The notes under the pieces: model-generated | What the model saw: the letters and a program-made list of their open reading frames with translations, nothing else | The model's database searches: none | Told to the model about the DNA's origin: nothing | Shown here: piece by piece, positions 1 through 5,968 of the stretch | How the letters are laid out: the number at the start of each line of letters is the position of its first letter | How positions within the stretch are numbered: position 1 is the stretch's first letter | Program-made: the position numbers and the translations under genes | Assembly: GCA_964568805.1 (NCBI GenBank) | Contig: CAZMRW010000117.1 | Location: 1 to 10,037 of the forward strand | Direction: 5' to 3' | DNA length: 10,037 bases | Source of the DNA: CAZMRW01 sp964568805 | GTDB taxonomy: Bacteria > Pseudomonadota > Gammaproteobacteria > Methylococcales > Methylomonadaceae

Positions 1-1
1 A

Positions 2-166
2 ATCAGCGTTCAAATTGAATCAGAATCGGTGTTCAGGTTGGGCCAGAATATGCAATCGAACAAAGGCGTGGTGGCGCAAGGATTAGGCATTAGAGGGTTT
101 GATGTTTTTGGTTATCGCAATCATAAAACGCCAGTGACAGGCGCAAAAGTGGAACTTGAGGTGTGA
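2..166 (+). CDS. C-terminal fragment of an unidentified protein (5'-truncated by window edge)
   Basis: An open frame enters from the left edge and ends at TGA 164-166, giving 54 residues that finish with the motif GAKVELEV. The frame has no internal stop and its residue mix (QGLGIRGFDVFGYRN) looks like a folded protein. I do not recognise the family. Its place directly before a repeat-rich, origin-like block, and upstream of phage-type genes, would suit a replication protein such as a primase or helicase, but that rests on position only. The reading stops three bases before the first repeat unit at 169. Confidence 0.55.
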   Translation: MSVQIESESVFRLGQNMQSNKGVVAQGLGIRGFDVFGYRNHKTPVTGAKVELEV

Positions 167-168
167 TA

Positions 169-411
169 GTGACGACTGGTGACGACTGGTGACGACTGGT
201 GATGACTGATTTGACGACTGAAAAACTATTAAGACATTGATTTTATTATATTTAATTCATTAGTGATGACTGAGACGACTGAAAAATCGGTTCCCATGCG
301 CGTGCGCGCGCATACGGGAAGTTTGTTTTCAGTCGTCTCAGTCATCACTTTCAATAAAATCAATAACTTGAGTCGTCACTCAGTCGTCACTTTTATAACT
401 TGAGTCGTCAC
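169..411. repeat. Iteron-like repeat block with nested inverted repeat (candidate origin / cis replication region)
   Basis: Four tandem decamers GTGACGACTG lie at 169-178, 179-188, 189-198 and 199-208 (the last with one C-to-T change). A fifth core is at 211-220, and a pair occurs at 263-281. The same cores reappear inverted at 330-338, 340-349, 371-379, 381-390 and 403-411. A perfect 24-bp inverted repeat pairs 262-285 with 326-349. Outside it, ATTGATTTTATT (236-247) pairs with 353-364. Inside it, 291-302 pairs with 307-320, apart from a 2-nt bulge, around an alternating GC core. A 16-bp direct repeat, TAACTTGAGTCGTCAC, is at 364-379 and 396-411. Tandem decamers plus an AT-rich segment (221-262) resemble iteron origins; satellite P4 uses decameric iterons in ori and crr. 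A multi-site operator is the alternative. Confidence 0.7.
262..349. repeat. Perfect 24-bp inverted repeat with inner GC-alternating hairpin
   Basis: The arms 262-285 and 326-349 are exact reverse complements, each made of two repeat cores of the surrounding block. The 40-nt space between them is itself a hairpin: TTCCC plus ATGCGCG (291-302) pairs with CGCGCAT and GGGAA (307-320), with two unpaired bases and a TGCG loop. The run of alternating purine and pyrimidine at 296-313 could adopt Z-form DNA. It could extrude as a cruciform, or fold as RNA if transcribed. Confidence 0.75.
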
Positions 412-640
412 GTTTCGTCACTGCTTTAAGTTTTATTTGTAACTTACTGAAATTAATTATGTTTGAAGTATTAGGGGCCTTGGGTCCTTCCAGGCATTGG
501 CCAATCAGGGTAATTCGGACCCCGTTATGAGCGTAGGCAGTGAATAAAAAAGTTACTAAAAACAAACTTTTCGGATGACAGCAAACTTATTGAACGCCGT
601 TTAATTAAAAAATTTCATCAATAATATCAGGTAGTTAAGT
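412..640. other. Gene-free stretch upstream of the HTH gene, with concentric dyad
   Basis: No coding frame here is convincing. The segment holds a 10-bp palindrome ATTGGCCAAT (496-505) nearly centred within a wider inverted pair GGGTCC (482-487) and GGACCC (517-522), in a GC-rich island (474-540) between AT-rich flanks. Directly before a possible small-terminase-like gene, such an island could be a packaging (cos or pac) site or an operator; neither is proven. The last 80 bases are AT-rich and probably carry the promoter of the next gene, but I see no clear -35/-10 pair. Confidence 0.4.
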
Positions 641-1351
641 ATGAGACGAGGAACGCAAGCGGATTTGTCACGGGAGCTGGGTATCAGTCGCTCAGCCGTG
701 TCCCAGGCATTCCGGAAGCACAATATTCAGATTTCGATCGACGGCAAATTTGACCTGGATTATGCAGCCTGGCTATTGCGGGAAAAACAGAATTTCGCCA
801 AAAGCAAAAGCCAGCGAAAGGCAAAAAAACAATTACCAGGCTTAAAAAATCCAAGGGTCAAACGTGAAATTGTCCGGATGCTCTGGCCTGTGTGGGATGA
901 GGCGTTTAGGACCGTTATCCGGGACCGGGCGGCCGACGGGCTTGATGACGAAGCCTGGGCGGATATGGAAACCTACTTGCTGGCGTTCGAGTTGCTTTGG
1001 GGTGCCTTCCACAAAATTTGCGATCGTCAATACCCAGCCGATTTGGGTGACTTCCAGTACAAAAAACCCGACAGCATCGATTTTGATTTTATGGCGATAC
1101 CGCCGCGCGACCAAATCCAAATCATCTTGCAGCCGGATGTTGACGACAGTCCCAAAAAGCCTACCAAAATCGACTATTCAAAGATGTCACTGGAGGAATT
1201 GGAACGCCTGGTTATCGATAGCAGCAAGGACCTGGAGCGGCTGGTTGCTGGAGAAGACGACAACCTGGAAGACCTGGCTTTCGATCCCGAAGGCGATCAC
1301 GATCTACCGGAAGACCTGGCTTTTGATTCTGAAATCAATAATGAAAAATGA
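641..1351 (+). CDS. Helix-turn-helix protein, possibly small-terminase-like
   Basis: 236 residues. Residues about 5-27 (ADLSRELGISRSAVSQAFRK) form a typical helix-turn-helix, in which the protein would read DNA sequence. The following stretch to about residue 60 is lysine-rich. A helical middle with many Trp and Phe (80-130) follows. The C-terminal third is strongly acidic and contains a short duplication (EDLAFD twice; 15 identical bases at 1267-1281 and 1309-1323). A weak AGGT ribosome site lies about 8 nt before the ATG. An N-terminal HTH, a length of about 200 residues and a place upstream of the capsid gene suit a small terminase subunit that recognises packaging DNA. A transcription or replication regulator acting on the nearby repeats is equally possible. 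The last 11 bases overlap the next gene, suggesting translational coupling. Confidence 0.8.
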   Translation: MRRGTQADLSRELGISRSAVSQAFRKHNIQISIDGKFDLDYAAWLLREKQNFAKSKSQRKAKKQLPGLKNPRVKREIVRMLWPVWDEAFRTVIRDRAADGLDDEAWADMETYLLAFELLWGAFHKICDRQYPADLGDFQYKKPDSIDFDFMAIPPRDQIQIILQPDVDDSPKKPTKIDYSKMSLEELERLVIDSSKDLERLVAGEDDNLEDLAFDPEGDHDLPEDLAFDSEINNEK

Positions 1352-1724
1352 ATTAGTCCGGCTTAAAACCCTGCTTGCCGCCGGCTTGCCGATTCCTCCA
1401 GACCTTGCGCGCTGGCTGATTTCAGGAATTGACCAATTTTATTCCGGCAATTGTAAAACCCTCTGCCGTGCGTTGGGATTAAGACGGCCTGGCCATTCAT
1501 CTCTGGCCACCCGCGAAATAATCGAAACCCGCAATGACTGCATTAAAAATATTGCCAAAATGTACCCCGGCAAACCCTGGCATCAAGCCGGTATAATCGA
1601 AGAACGACTCAAACGCTATCCGAGAATACCGGTTGAAGAAAAGCCACTCTACGGCTATTTGTTGTCGTTTAAAATAAAAATACCGTCCAGAGATATGGTT
1701 TTCAAAATCCTGAAAAGCGACTGA
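1341..1724 (+). CDS. Small basic protein of unknown function
   Basis: 127 residues, starting at ATG 1341 inside the end of the upstream gene (11-nt overlap in another frame), so translation is probably coupled. The frame stays open much further upstream, but that part lies antiparallel in composition to a real gene (many W, R and S residues) and is only a shadow. Visible features are an N-terminal helix (ELVRLKTLLAAGLP), a basic helical middle (CRALGLRR, REIIETRND) and a C-terminal hydrophobic and basic segment (YGYLLSFKIKIPSRD). The composition suits a nucleic-acid binding or morphogenesis accessory protein. I do not recognise the family. Its tight linkage between the HTH protein and the capsid gene suggests that it works with one of them. 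Confidence 0.7.
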   Translation: MKNELVRLKTLLAAGLPIPPDLARWLISGIDQFYSGNCKTLCRALGLRRPGHSSLATREIIETRNDCIKNIAKMYPGKPWHQAGIIEERLKRYPRIPVEEKPLYGYLLSFKIKIPSRDMVFKILKSD

Positions 1725-1761
1725 ATTAAACCGGCTATTTTCATTTCATAAATTGAAGGGG

Positions 1762-1785
1762 ATGATGGAATCATTATTTTTTTAG
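1762..1785 (+). other. Short leader ORF with ribosome site, in frame with the capsid gene
   Basis: GAAGGGG (1755-1761) precedes ATGATG, which opens a frame reading MMESLFF and stopping at TAG 1783-1785. That stop is in the same frame as, and 9 nt before, the capsid ATG at 1795, which has no ribosome site of its own close by. Ribosomes may terminate here and reinitiate, or occasionally read through. It could also be chance; eight T's (1777-1783 region) dominate it. Confidence 0.4.
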
Positions 1786-1794
1786 CACAACGCA

Positions 1795-3579
1795 ATGACT
1801 CCAAAAATTTTACAGGCGACTTTCAACCGATCTCAAGCCGATACGGAGACCCGCAGCATTCCTGCAGTATTGTCCACAGAAACGCCGGTAAAACGCGGCG
1901 ACCTGGTTGAAATTCTGACGCACAAAGACAATTCAATCGACTTAAGCCGATTCCCTCTGCCTGTCCTGGTTGACCATGATACGAATTTCCTGAATGTGGC
2001 GGTAGCAGAGAACCCTGTGCTCAGAGGCGGCCGCTTGCTGGCGGATATCAGATTCGGGACAAGCGATCAGGCTAAACAGCTATTCCAGGACATTCAAGCC
2101 GGAATCGTTAGAAATTTGTCCGTTGGGTATCGATGGTTAAAATTTATCGAAACCCAAACGGAAATCATTGTAAATCGCTGGCAACCGTTCGAGGTCAGCA
2201 TCGTTTCAGTTCCGGCCGATCAAAACGCCGGCTTTTTCAGGAAAAAACTCATGTTAGAAACCGATAGAAACGCCGACGCCGGCGATATGACACAAGAACT
2301 CATTTCGGATGACAAAACCCAGCGACGCGCGGCTGAGATTGAACGCAACCGAATTCTCGCTATTCAGAAATTCGGCGCCTTTAGCCGGACCCCATCGGAC
2401 GTAGTTAATAACTTGATCACTCGCGGCTTGAGTTTGGACGCGGCAAAAGCTGAAATGTTGGAGAAATGGGCTGAGAAAGTCGCATCGGAGACATCCCGAT
2501 GCGATACCTCTGAAACTGGTTTGGGGGGCCATATCGATGTCAGAACCGCTATTGTTGACGGCTTGTTGTTGCGTTCCGGCGTTCATGTTGATAATCCGCA
2601 TCCGGCAGCACGCGATTTCAGAAATGCCAGCGTTATCGATATTGCCAAAATCTTGCTACGCGATCGTGGCGACTACGGCGACAACCAATCACCCGCAGTA
2701 ATCCTGAAACGGGCAATGAGCACCTCCGATTTACCGGATTTATTGTCTAACCTGGCTAACAAATCCATGATGTCGGGGGTTGAAAGTACACAAACCACAC
2801 ATGACGCATGGGTAACTTTCCGGGAAGTGCCCGATTTTAAACCTCAATCCCGCCTGGCGCTCAGTGCCTTCGAGGGATTGGAGTTAACGCCTGAATTAGG
2901 CGAAGTCAAATACTCCGGATTGACCGATGCCAAAGAAAGCTATCAAATCGCAACCTATCAGCGTGCGATCAGTTTTAGCCGTCAAATGCTGATAAACGAT
3001 GATTTGTCCCAGCTCACCGATATGCCTCAGCGCATGGGCGCGGCCGCCAAACGCAAAGAAAGCGATCTAGTGTATAACATCCTCACCACATCTCATGTGA
3101 TGGCTGATGGCGTGGAATTATTCGCGACGGCACGAGGCAACCTGATTACCAACGTGCTTGACTCGACCGGCCTTGCCGCCGCTGTTAGCCTGTTGCGCAA
3201 AGCGAAAGATATTGGCGGCCTGGGTTATCTGGGTTTGCGTCCCAAATGGTTGATTGTGGGGGCGGACCAGGAAATGGACGCGCTGGAACTGTTAGCTACT
3301 CTGAATAACCCGACTGCAAACGCTTCGGCGATACCCAGTTCCGACTTTGCGAAAATCAGTTTAATTGTCGAACCCAGGATCGAAAGCGCACAAATTTGGT
3401 TTTTGCTTGGTGAAGGTATGGAACGTGTCGAAGTCGGACACCTTGACAGCAACGGCATTTCATTCGAATCAGATAAAAATTTCGACACGGACGCCATGAA
3501 GATGAAGGTCAGACTGGATGCCGGCGCCAAAGCCCTATCACCCTTGGCCATGATCAAATCCAGCGGCGACGCGGCTTAA
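1795..3579 (+). CDS. Prohead protease / major capsid protein fusion
   Basis: 594 residues. Residues about 1-150 match the HK97-type prohead protease (family S78): the LPVLVDHD segment carries the expected catalytic His61, RNLSVGYRW carries the expected Ser109, and EVSIVSVPADQNAGF is the conserved closing strand. Residues about 155-240 are polar and helical (RRAAEIERNRILAIQKF) and resemble a scaffolding or delta region. From about 248 (DVRTAIVDGLLLRSG) to the end is a Mu gpT/HK97-fold major capsid protein. Such fusions are a known arrangement: the protease cleaves the scaffold during head maturation and the C-terminal part forms the shell. Unlike a normal head operon, no portal or large terminase is next to it. 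The start at ATG 1795 is the first after an in-frame TAG at 1783. Confidence 0.93.
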   Translation: MTPKILQATFNRSQADTETRSIPAVLSTETPVKRGDLVEILTHKDNSIDLSRFPLPVLVDHDTNFLNVAVAENPVLRGGRLLADIRFGTSDQAKQLFQDIQAGIVRNLSVGYRWLKFIETQTEIIVNRWQPFEVSIVSVPADQNAGFFRKKLMLETDRNADAGDMTQELISDDKTQRRAAEIERNRILAIQKFGAFSRTPSDVVNNLITRGLSLDAAKAEMLEKWAEKVASETSRCDTSETGLGGHIDVRTAIVDGLLLRSGVHVDNPHPAARDFRNASVIDIAKILLRDRGDYGDNQSPAVILKRAMSTSDLPDLLSNLANKSMMSGVESTQTTHDAWVTFREVPDFKPQSRLALSAFEGLELTPELGEVKYSGLTDAKESYQIATYQRAISFSRQMLINDDLSQLTDMPQRMGAAAKRKESDLVYNILTTSHVMADGVELFATARGNLITNVLDSTGLAAAVSLLRKAKDIGGLGYLGLRPKWLIVGADQEMDALELLATLNNPTANASAIPSSDFAKISLIVEPRIESAQIWFLLGEGMERVEVGHLDSNGISFESDKNFDTDAMKMKVRLDAGAKALSPLAMIKSSGDAA

Positions 3580-3603
3580 TACTTTCGTTGGAGCGATATT
3601 TCG

Positions 3604-3753
3604 ATGATTATTACCAAAACCGAAAAAGATGCAGAACTCGTTAAGAAGTCCTTCGAGCACCTGGGCTTAACGCCCGTCATCGTGATTGTTGATGACCTGC
3701 ATTTGGTGTGCAGAAGTTATGAAGAATCGATGCGGGTTATATCGCTTCTGTGA
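3604..3753 (+). CDS. Small ORF of unknown function downstream of the capsid gene
   Basis: 49 residues, with a GGAG ribosome site at 3590-3593 at good spacing and only 24 nt after the capsid stop, so probably in the same transcript. The sequence begins with a charged helix (KTEKDAELVKKSFEHLG), followed by a beta-like segment (PVIVIVDDLHLVCRS). The alternation suggests a small alpha/beta domain. I do not recognise it. It could be a head decoration or accessory protein by position, but nothing in the residues shows this. Confidence 0.55.
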   Translation: MIITKTEKDAELVKKSFEHLGLTPVIVIVDDLHLVCRSYEESMRVISLL

Positions 3754-3951
3754 ACGGATCAGGCTTAGCCCTATGACCTACCCTGATGAGTGGTGAGCAC
3801 GTTTTGCCGGTTTCGTGCACGGGAAAATAACCGGTTTCCAAATTTAAAGTTTCCGTGGGCCGCAATAGAGACGTAACCCACGCAATGAGGCGACGGGTTG
3901 CAGCCAATAGCGAAAAGAGAACCCCAAAAGCCGGGGCAACCCGGCTTTTTT
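3754..3951 (+). ncRNA. Candidate structured RNA segment ending in a terminator
   Basis: There is no plausible coding frame, but pairing is dense. GCACG (3798-3802 area) can pair with CGTGC about 12 nt later. CCGGTTTC occurs twice about 20 nt apart. CGTGGG (3854-3859) pairs with CCCACG (3877-3882), while AACCC (3875-3879) can alternatively pair with GGGTT (3895-3899). The segment closes with a strong intrinsic terminator. It could be a 3' UTR of the capsid operon, an attenuator or a separate small RNA. I see no convincing promoter at its start, so the 5' end is a guess. Confidence 0.4.
3926..3951 (+). terminator. Rho-independent terminator
   Basis: GCCGGG (3930-3935), a GCAA tetraloop and CCCGGC (3940-3945) are followed by six T's, with four A's in front that extend the stem. 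It closes the transcript that carries the capsid gene and the structured segment after it. Confidence 0.9.
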
Positions 3952-3975
3952 GTGTCCGAAGTAAATTAATCGATA

Positions 3976-4004
3976 TTGACACGCCCACGTTTTGATACTA
4001 TGCT
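3976..4004 (+). promoter_or_regulatory. Sigma-70 type promoter
   Basis: A perfect -35 box TTGACA (3976-3981) is followed by a 17-nt spacer and TATGCT (3999-4004) as -10. It begins 25 nt after the preceding terminator, so it should start a new transcript near 4010-4012. The next terminator is only about 70 nt downstream. Confidence 0.65.
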
Positions 4005-4010
4005 TGAATT

Positions 4011-4080
4011 GTCGTCAACAATGACGGCCGGGATTGGTCTCCCGTACCATACGGCGCAAGCCGCTTTAAGCGGTTTTTTT
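4011..4080 (+). ncRNA. Candidate ~70-nt small RNA (promoter-to-terminator unit)
   Basis: The unit is bounded by the promoter at 3976-4004 and a terminator ending at 4080. Three hairpins can be drawn. One is CGTC with GACG around the start. The second is CGGGA, TTGGTC, TCCCG in the middle. The third is CGGC, GCAA, GCCG (4052-4063), whose 3' arm overlaps the 5' arm of the terminator (CCGCT 4061-4065), so the two exclude each other. No sensible peptide is encoded. By size and position it recalls the CI RNA of satellite P4, which controls termination of the replication operon. The resemblance is in layout only, and the 5' end is inferred. If transcription often passes the terminator, the same element acts as an attenuator for 4236 onward. 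Confidence 0.5.
4059..4080 (+). terminator. Rho-independent terminator with overlapping alternative hairpin
   Basis: CCGCT (4061-4065), a TTA loop and AGCGG (4069-4073) are followed by seven T's. A preceding GNRA hairpin (4052-4063) shares three bases with the 5' arm and could prevent the terminator from forming. Confidence 0.75.
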
Positions 4081-4105
4081 ATGCGCGCAATCTCAGTCCT
4101 GTTTT

Positions 4106-4235
4106 ATGTCGGGCTGGGCGGAGCAGCCGCAAGGCTGGCCGGTTCGTATGGCCGGTAGACCAACTTCGTTCAGTCCGGCGCTCTGTTTGGTCTCATGGCG
4201 CCGGGTTAAAAACCTTAACATACGGAGTCATCATC
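4106..4235 (+). promoter_or_regulatory. Hairpin-rich leader upstream of the 4236 ORF
   Basis: CAGCC, GCAA, GGCTG forms a perfect hairpin around 4124-4137. CTGGCC and GGCCGG repeats follow at about 4134-4156. AGACCAA (about 4157-4163) pairs exactly with TTGGTCT (about 4189-4195). The run GGCTGG...GCCGGTTCGTATGGCCGGTAGACC, described here in parts, resembles a pattern I associate with the DNA encoding Ash-family ORFs in P4-like elements. The same DNA is also open as a 56-codon frame from ATG 4106 to TGA 4276 with no visible ribosome site. I favour a structured 5' leader over a protein. Confidence 0.45.
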
Positions 4236-4481
4236 ATGAACACATCTACCCCTTTTACCGTCACCATCGTTATTGACAAAACCGCCGCACTATTAGCAGG
4301 CGTTGATGCGTACGGTTTAAAAACCATCGAAGTAACACCTTCCACCCTGACCGCGCGGCAGCGCCAAACCCTGGACCAAGTGAATTTTTCTATTACCGGC
4401 TCAACCATTGGCGGCGCCATCAGCGGCCTGGAGTCGATTGAAGACCTGTTGGACCGGGCAGCGCTGGAGATGGAAGCCTAA
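4236..4481 (+). CDS. Small protein of unknown function
   Basis: 81 residues, with a CGGAG ribosome site (4223-4227 area) about 9 nt before the ATG. The N-terminal half (PFTVTIVIDKTAALLAGVDAYG) reads as a beta strand followed by a small helix. The middle segment (TPSTLTARQRQTLDQV) looks like a helix with a preceding cap. The C-terminal end (ESIEDLLDRAALEMEA) is an amphipathic helix. I do not recognise the family. The TAA stop is followed, in the same frame and without another stop, by 14 codons and the ATG of the next ORF, so this may be the N-terminal half of a gene broken by one nonsense change, or one of two normally separate genes. Confidence 0.7.
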   Translation: MNTSTPFTVTIVIDKTAALLAGVDAYGLKTIEVTPSTLTARQRQTLDQVNFSITGSTIGGAISGLESIEDLLDRAALEMEA

Positions 4482-4523
4482 CAGCGCAAGCTTGAGACGG
4501 AAAACGCCGATTGCATCACCCGC

Positions 4524-5336
4524 ATGATTGCAAAAATCATTGAAGCGCCGCTATCGGATCATTTGAGCGTTGATGCTCGCACCGGTCTTATTAATGTCGT
4601 CAAACTACCTGGTGCTTTGGTTTCGGTCGGCAGCAACGAGATTATCAGGCATTGGGCCGTAACCTGGTATGGCTTATGGGAATCCCACGCTACCGGTACC
4701 AGCGCACGGGCCAAAGAAATCAAACAAGCCGTCTTGAACAGCCCTGATGTCGCCGAAAAAATCAGGCAGGCTGAACAACAAGCCGACACCCTGAATGAAT
4801 GCCTGATCAGCGCCAAAAGTATTCGTGAACGGCTTGCATCTGAACGGATGGCCGAAAAAAACCGGCTGGAGCAGGAAGCCGCTGAGCGCCGCAAGGACCA
4901 ACTGGATAAATTCGTAGCCGACCACATGACCGAAACCCAACAGCGCCGCTATGCGGCCGGCTTGATGGCCGAGTCCGAGATTATCGACGCCATCGAAGAT
5001 AAAACCTTCGCTCACCTGGCGCCCTACGTCGAATACAGCCGGATCAAGGACCAGGATGTTACCGAGCATGTGTTGAACGCGCTGGGGCTGGATGTGGATT
5101 ATCTGGAGTACGAAGTCAGTTACGGCAAGCGCGCCTTGCAATCGGCAACCGATGACGAGTTTAACCGGACCGAGCAATTTAATCGCCTGTTGCCGTCATC
5201 GTCACTCAAACTGTTCCAGCGCTTCGGTTATCTGGACCAGTACGCCGGAGACGCTGACCCGGAGCTGATCGTCAATACCTGTGAAATCACCGTGCAGGTG
5301 GGTGAATTTGCCGTTAGCCGTGAATATCTGTTGTAA
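4524..5336 (+). CDS. Coiled-coil protein of unknown function
   Basis: 270 residues. Residues about 60-130 are rich in E, K, Q, R and A with heptad character (VAEKIRQAEQQADTLNEC, RMAEKNRLEQEAAERRKDQ) and should form a long helix or coiled coil. The ends are more globular, including YLEYEVSYGKRALQSATD and the closing strand ITVQVGEFAVSREYLL. No enzyme motif is visible. The ribosome site is poor (GAGACGGAAAA about 20 nt upstream), and the frame is open back to the stop of the preceding ORF, so the true start may lie elsewhere. A structural, scaffolding or regulatory role is possible by context. It is 10 nt upstream of the RadC gene, probably in one operon. Confidence 0.75.
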   Translation: MIAKIIEAPLSDHLSVDARTGLINVVKLPGALVSVGSNEIIRHWAVTWYGLWESHATGTSARAKEIKQAVLNSPDVAEKIRQAEQQADTLNECLISAKSIRERLASERMAEKNRLEQEAAERRKDQLDKFVADHMTETQQRRYAAGLMAESEIIDAIEDKTFAHLAPYVEYSRIKDQDVTEHVLNALGLDVDYLEYEVSYGKRALQSATDDEFNRTEQFNRLLPSSSLKLFQRFGYLDQYAGDADPELIVNTCEITVQVGEFAVSREYLL

Positions 5337-5346
5337 GGGGGTTAAT

Positions 5347-5880
5347 ATGAAAGCGAACAAGCACCCCGCCGGCAGGGTTGCCGGAAAAATCCCGCACTTT
5401 ATCGCCGATGAAACCGGCAAATATCGAGCACCCAAGGCCTTGACCGAAGCGCAAATCATCAAGGCGGCGAAAGCATTGCTGTCAATGCATTATCGGCCTG
5501 GAATGCCACTAACCAGCCCGGATTTAACGCGTGACTGGTTGCAATTGCATTATCAGGAGCTGGGACACGAAGTATTTGTCTGTCTGTTTATGGACAATCA
5601 GCACCGGGTTATAGCGCATGAGGTTTTATTTAGAGGCTCCATTGACGGTGCTGCTGTGTATCCGCGTGAAGTCGTCAAACGGGCCTTACAACTCAACGCG
5701 GCAGCCGTCATCTTTGCCCACAATCACCCGTCAGGCGTCATGGAGCCCAGTCTTGCAGACCGGCAAATAACGGACAGATTGAAACAGACGCTGAGTATGT
5801 TTGATGTCCGGGCGCTGGATCATTTCATCATCGGCAAAGCCGGCCGGCCGTATTCATTTGCTGAACATGGGTTGATTTGA
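5347..5880 (+). CDS. radC: RadC family JAMM-domain protein
   Basis: 177 residues. The C-terminal domain is a RadC/JAB metalloprotease-like fold: Glu75 in HEVFVCLFMD, then HNHPSG at 125-130, and Asp138 in the pattern HNHPSG...PSxxDxxxT give the metal ligands and active site. The N-terminal part is short and lacks the HhH region found in chromosomal RadC, which is usual for the copies on mobile elements. Chromosomal RadC was once linked to DNA repair, but this has been disputed; the function of element-borne copies is unknown. The start at ATG 5347 is chosen over an in-frame ATG at 5281 because AAGGGGG (5335-5341) lies at ideal distance and the longer form would overlap the previous gene by 56 nt. 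A terminator follows. Confidence 0.9.
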   Translation: MKANKHPAGRVAGKIPHFIADETGKYRAPKALTEAQIIKAAKALLSMHYRPGMPLTSPDLTRDWLQLHYQELGHEVFVCLFMDNQHRVIAHEVLFRGSIDGAAVYPREVVKRALQLNAAAVIFAHNHPSGVMEPSLADRQITDRLKQTLSMFDVRALDHFIIGKAGRPYSFAEHGLI

Positions 5881-5905
5881 TAGATTGAAGATCGTTTCAA
5901 ATAAT

Positions 5906-5935
5906 AAAAAACCGGCTAATCATGCCGGTTTTTTT
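5906..5935 (+). terminator. Rho-independent terminator after radC
   Basis: ACCGGC (5911-5916), a 7-nt loop and GCCGGT (5924-5929) are flanked by A's in front and T's behind, 25 nt after the radC stop. The symmetric A and T runs would let it work in both directions. Confidence 0.9.
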
Positions 5936-5968
5936 GTGCCTGAGTTTCGGCAATTGTTGCGGTTGTTT

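Noticed and set aside
169..220. CRISPR array
   Set aside because: The repeats are 10 bp, directly tandem with no spacers.
864..1340. Upstream extension of the 1341 gene as a 286-residue protein
   Set aside because: It lies over the real HTH gene in another frame, with Trp, Arg and Ser excess typical of a shadow frame.
3780..3830. Hammerhead ribozyme (CTGATGAG ... GAAA)
   Set aside because: The base before GAAA is G, so the first pair of stem II would be G-G, and no fitting stem I or cleavage site was found.
3976..4158. 60-codon plus-strand ORF MTRPRFDTM...
   Set aside because: It runs through a promoter and a terminator and has no ribosome site.
4106..4276. 56-codon ORF over the leader
   Set aside because: No ribosome site, overlap with the next gene and heavy RNA pairing; kept as an open question in the findings.
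5281..5346. Earlier start for radC
   Set aside because: The extension overlaps the upstream gene, while AAGGGGG sits directly before ATG 5347.
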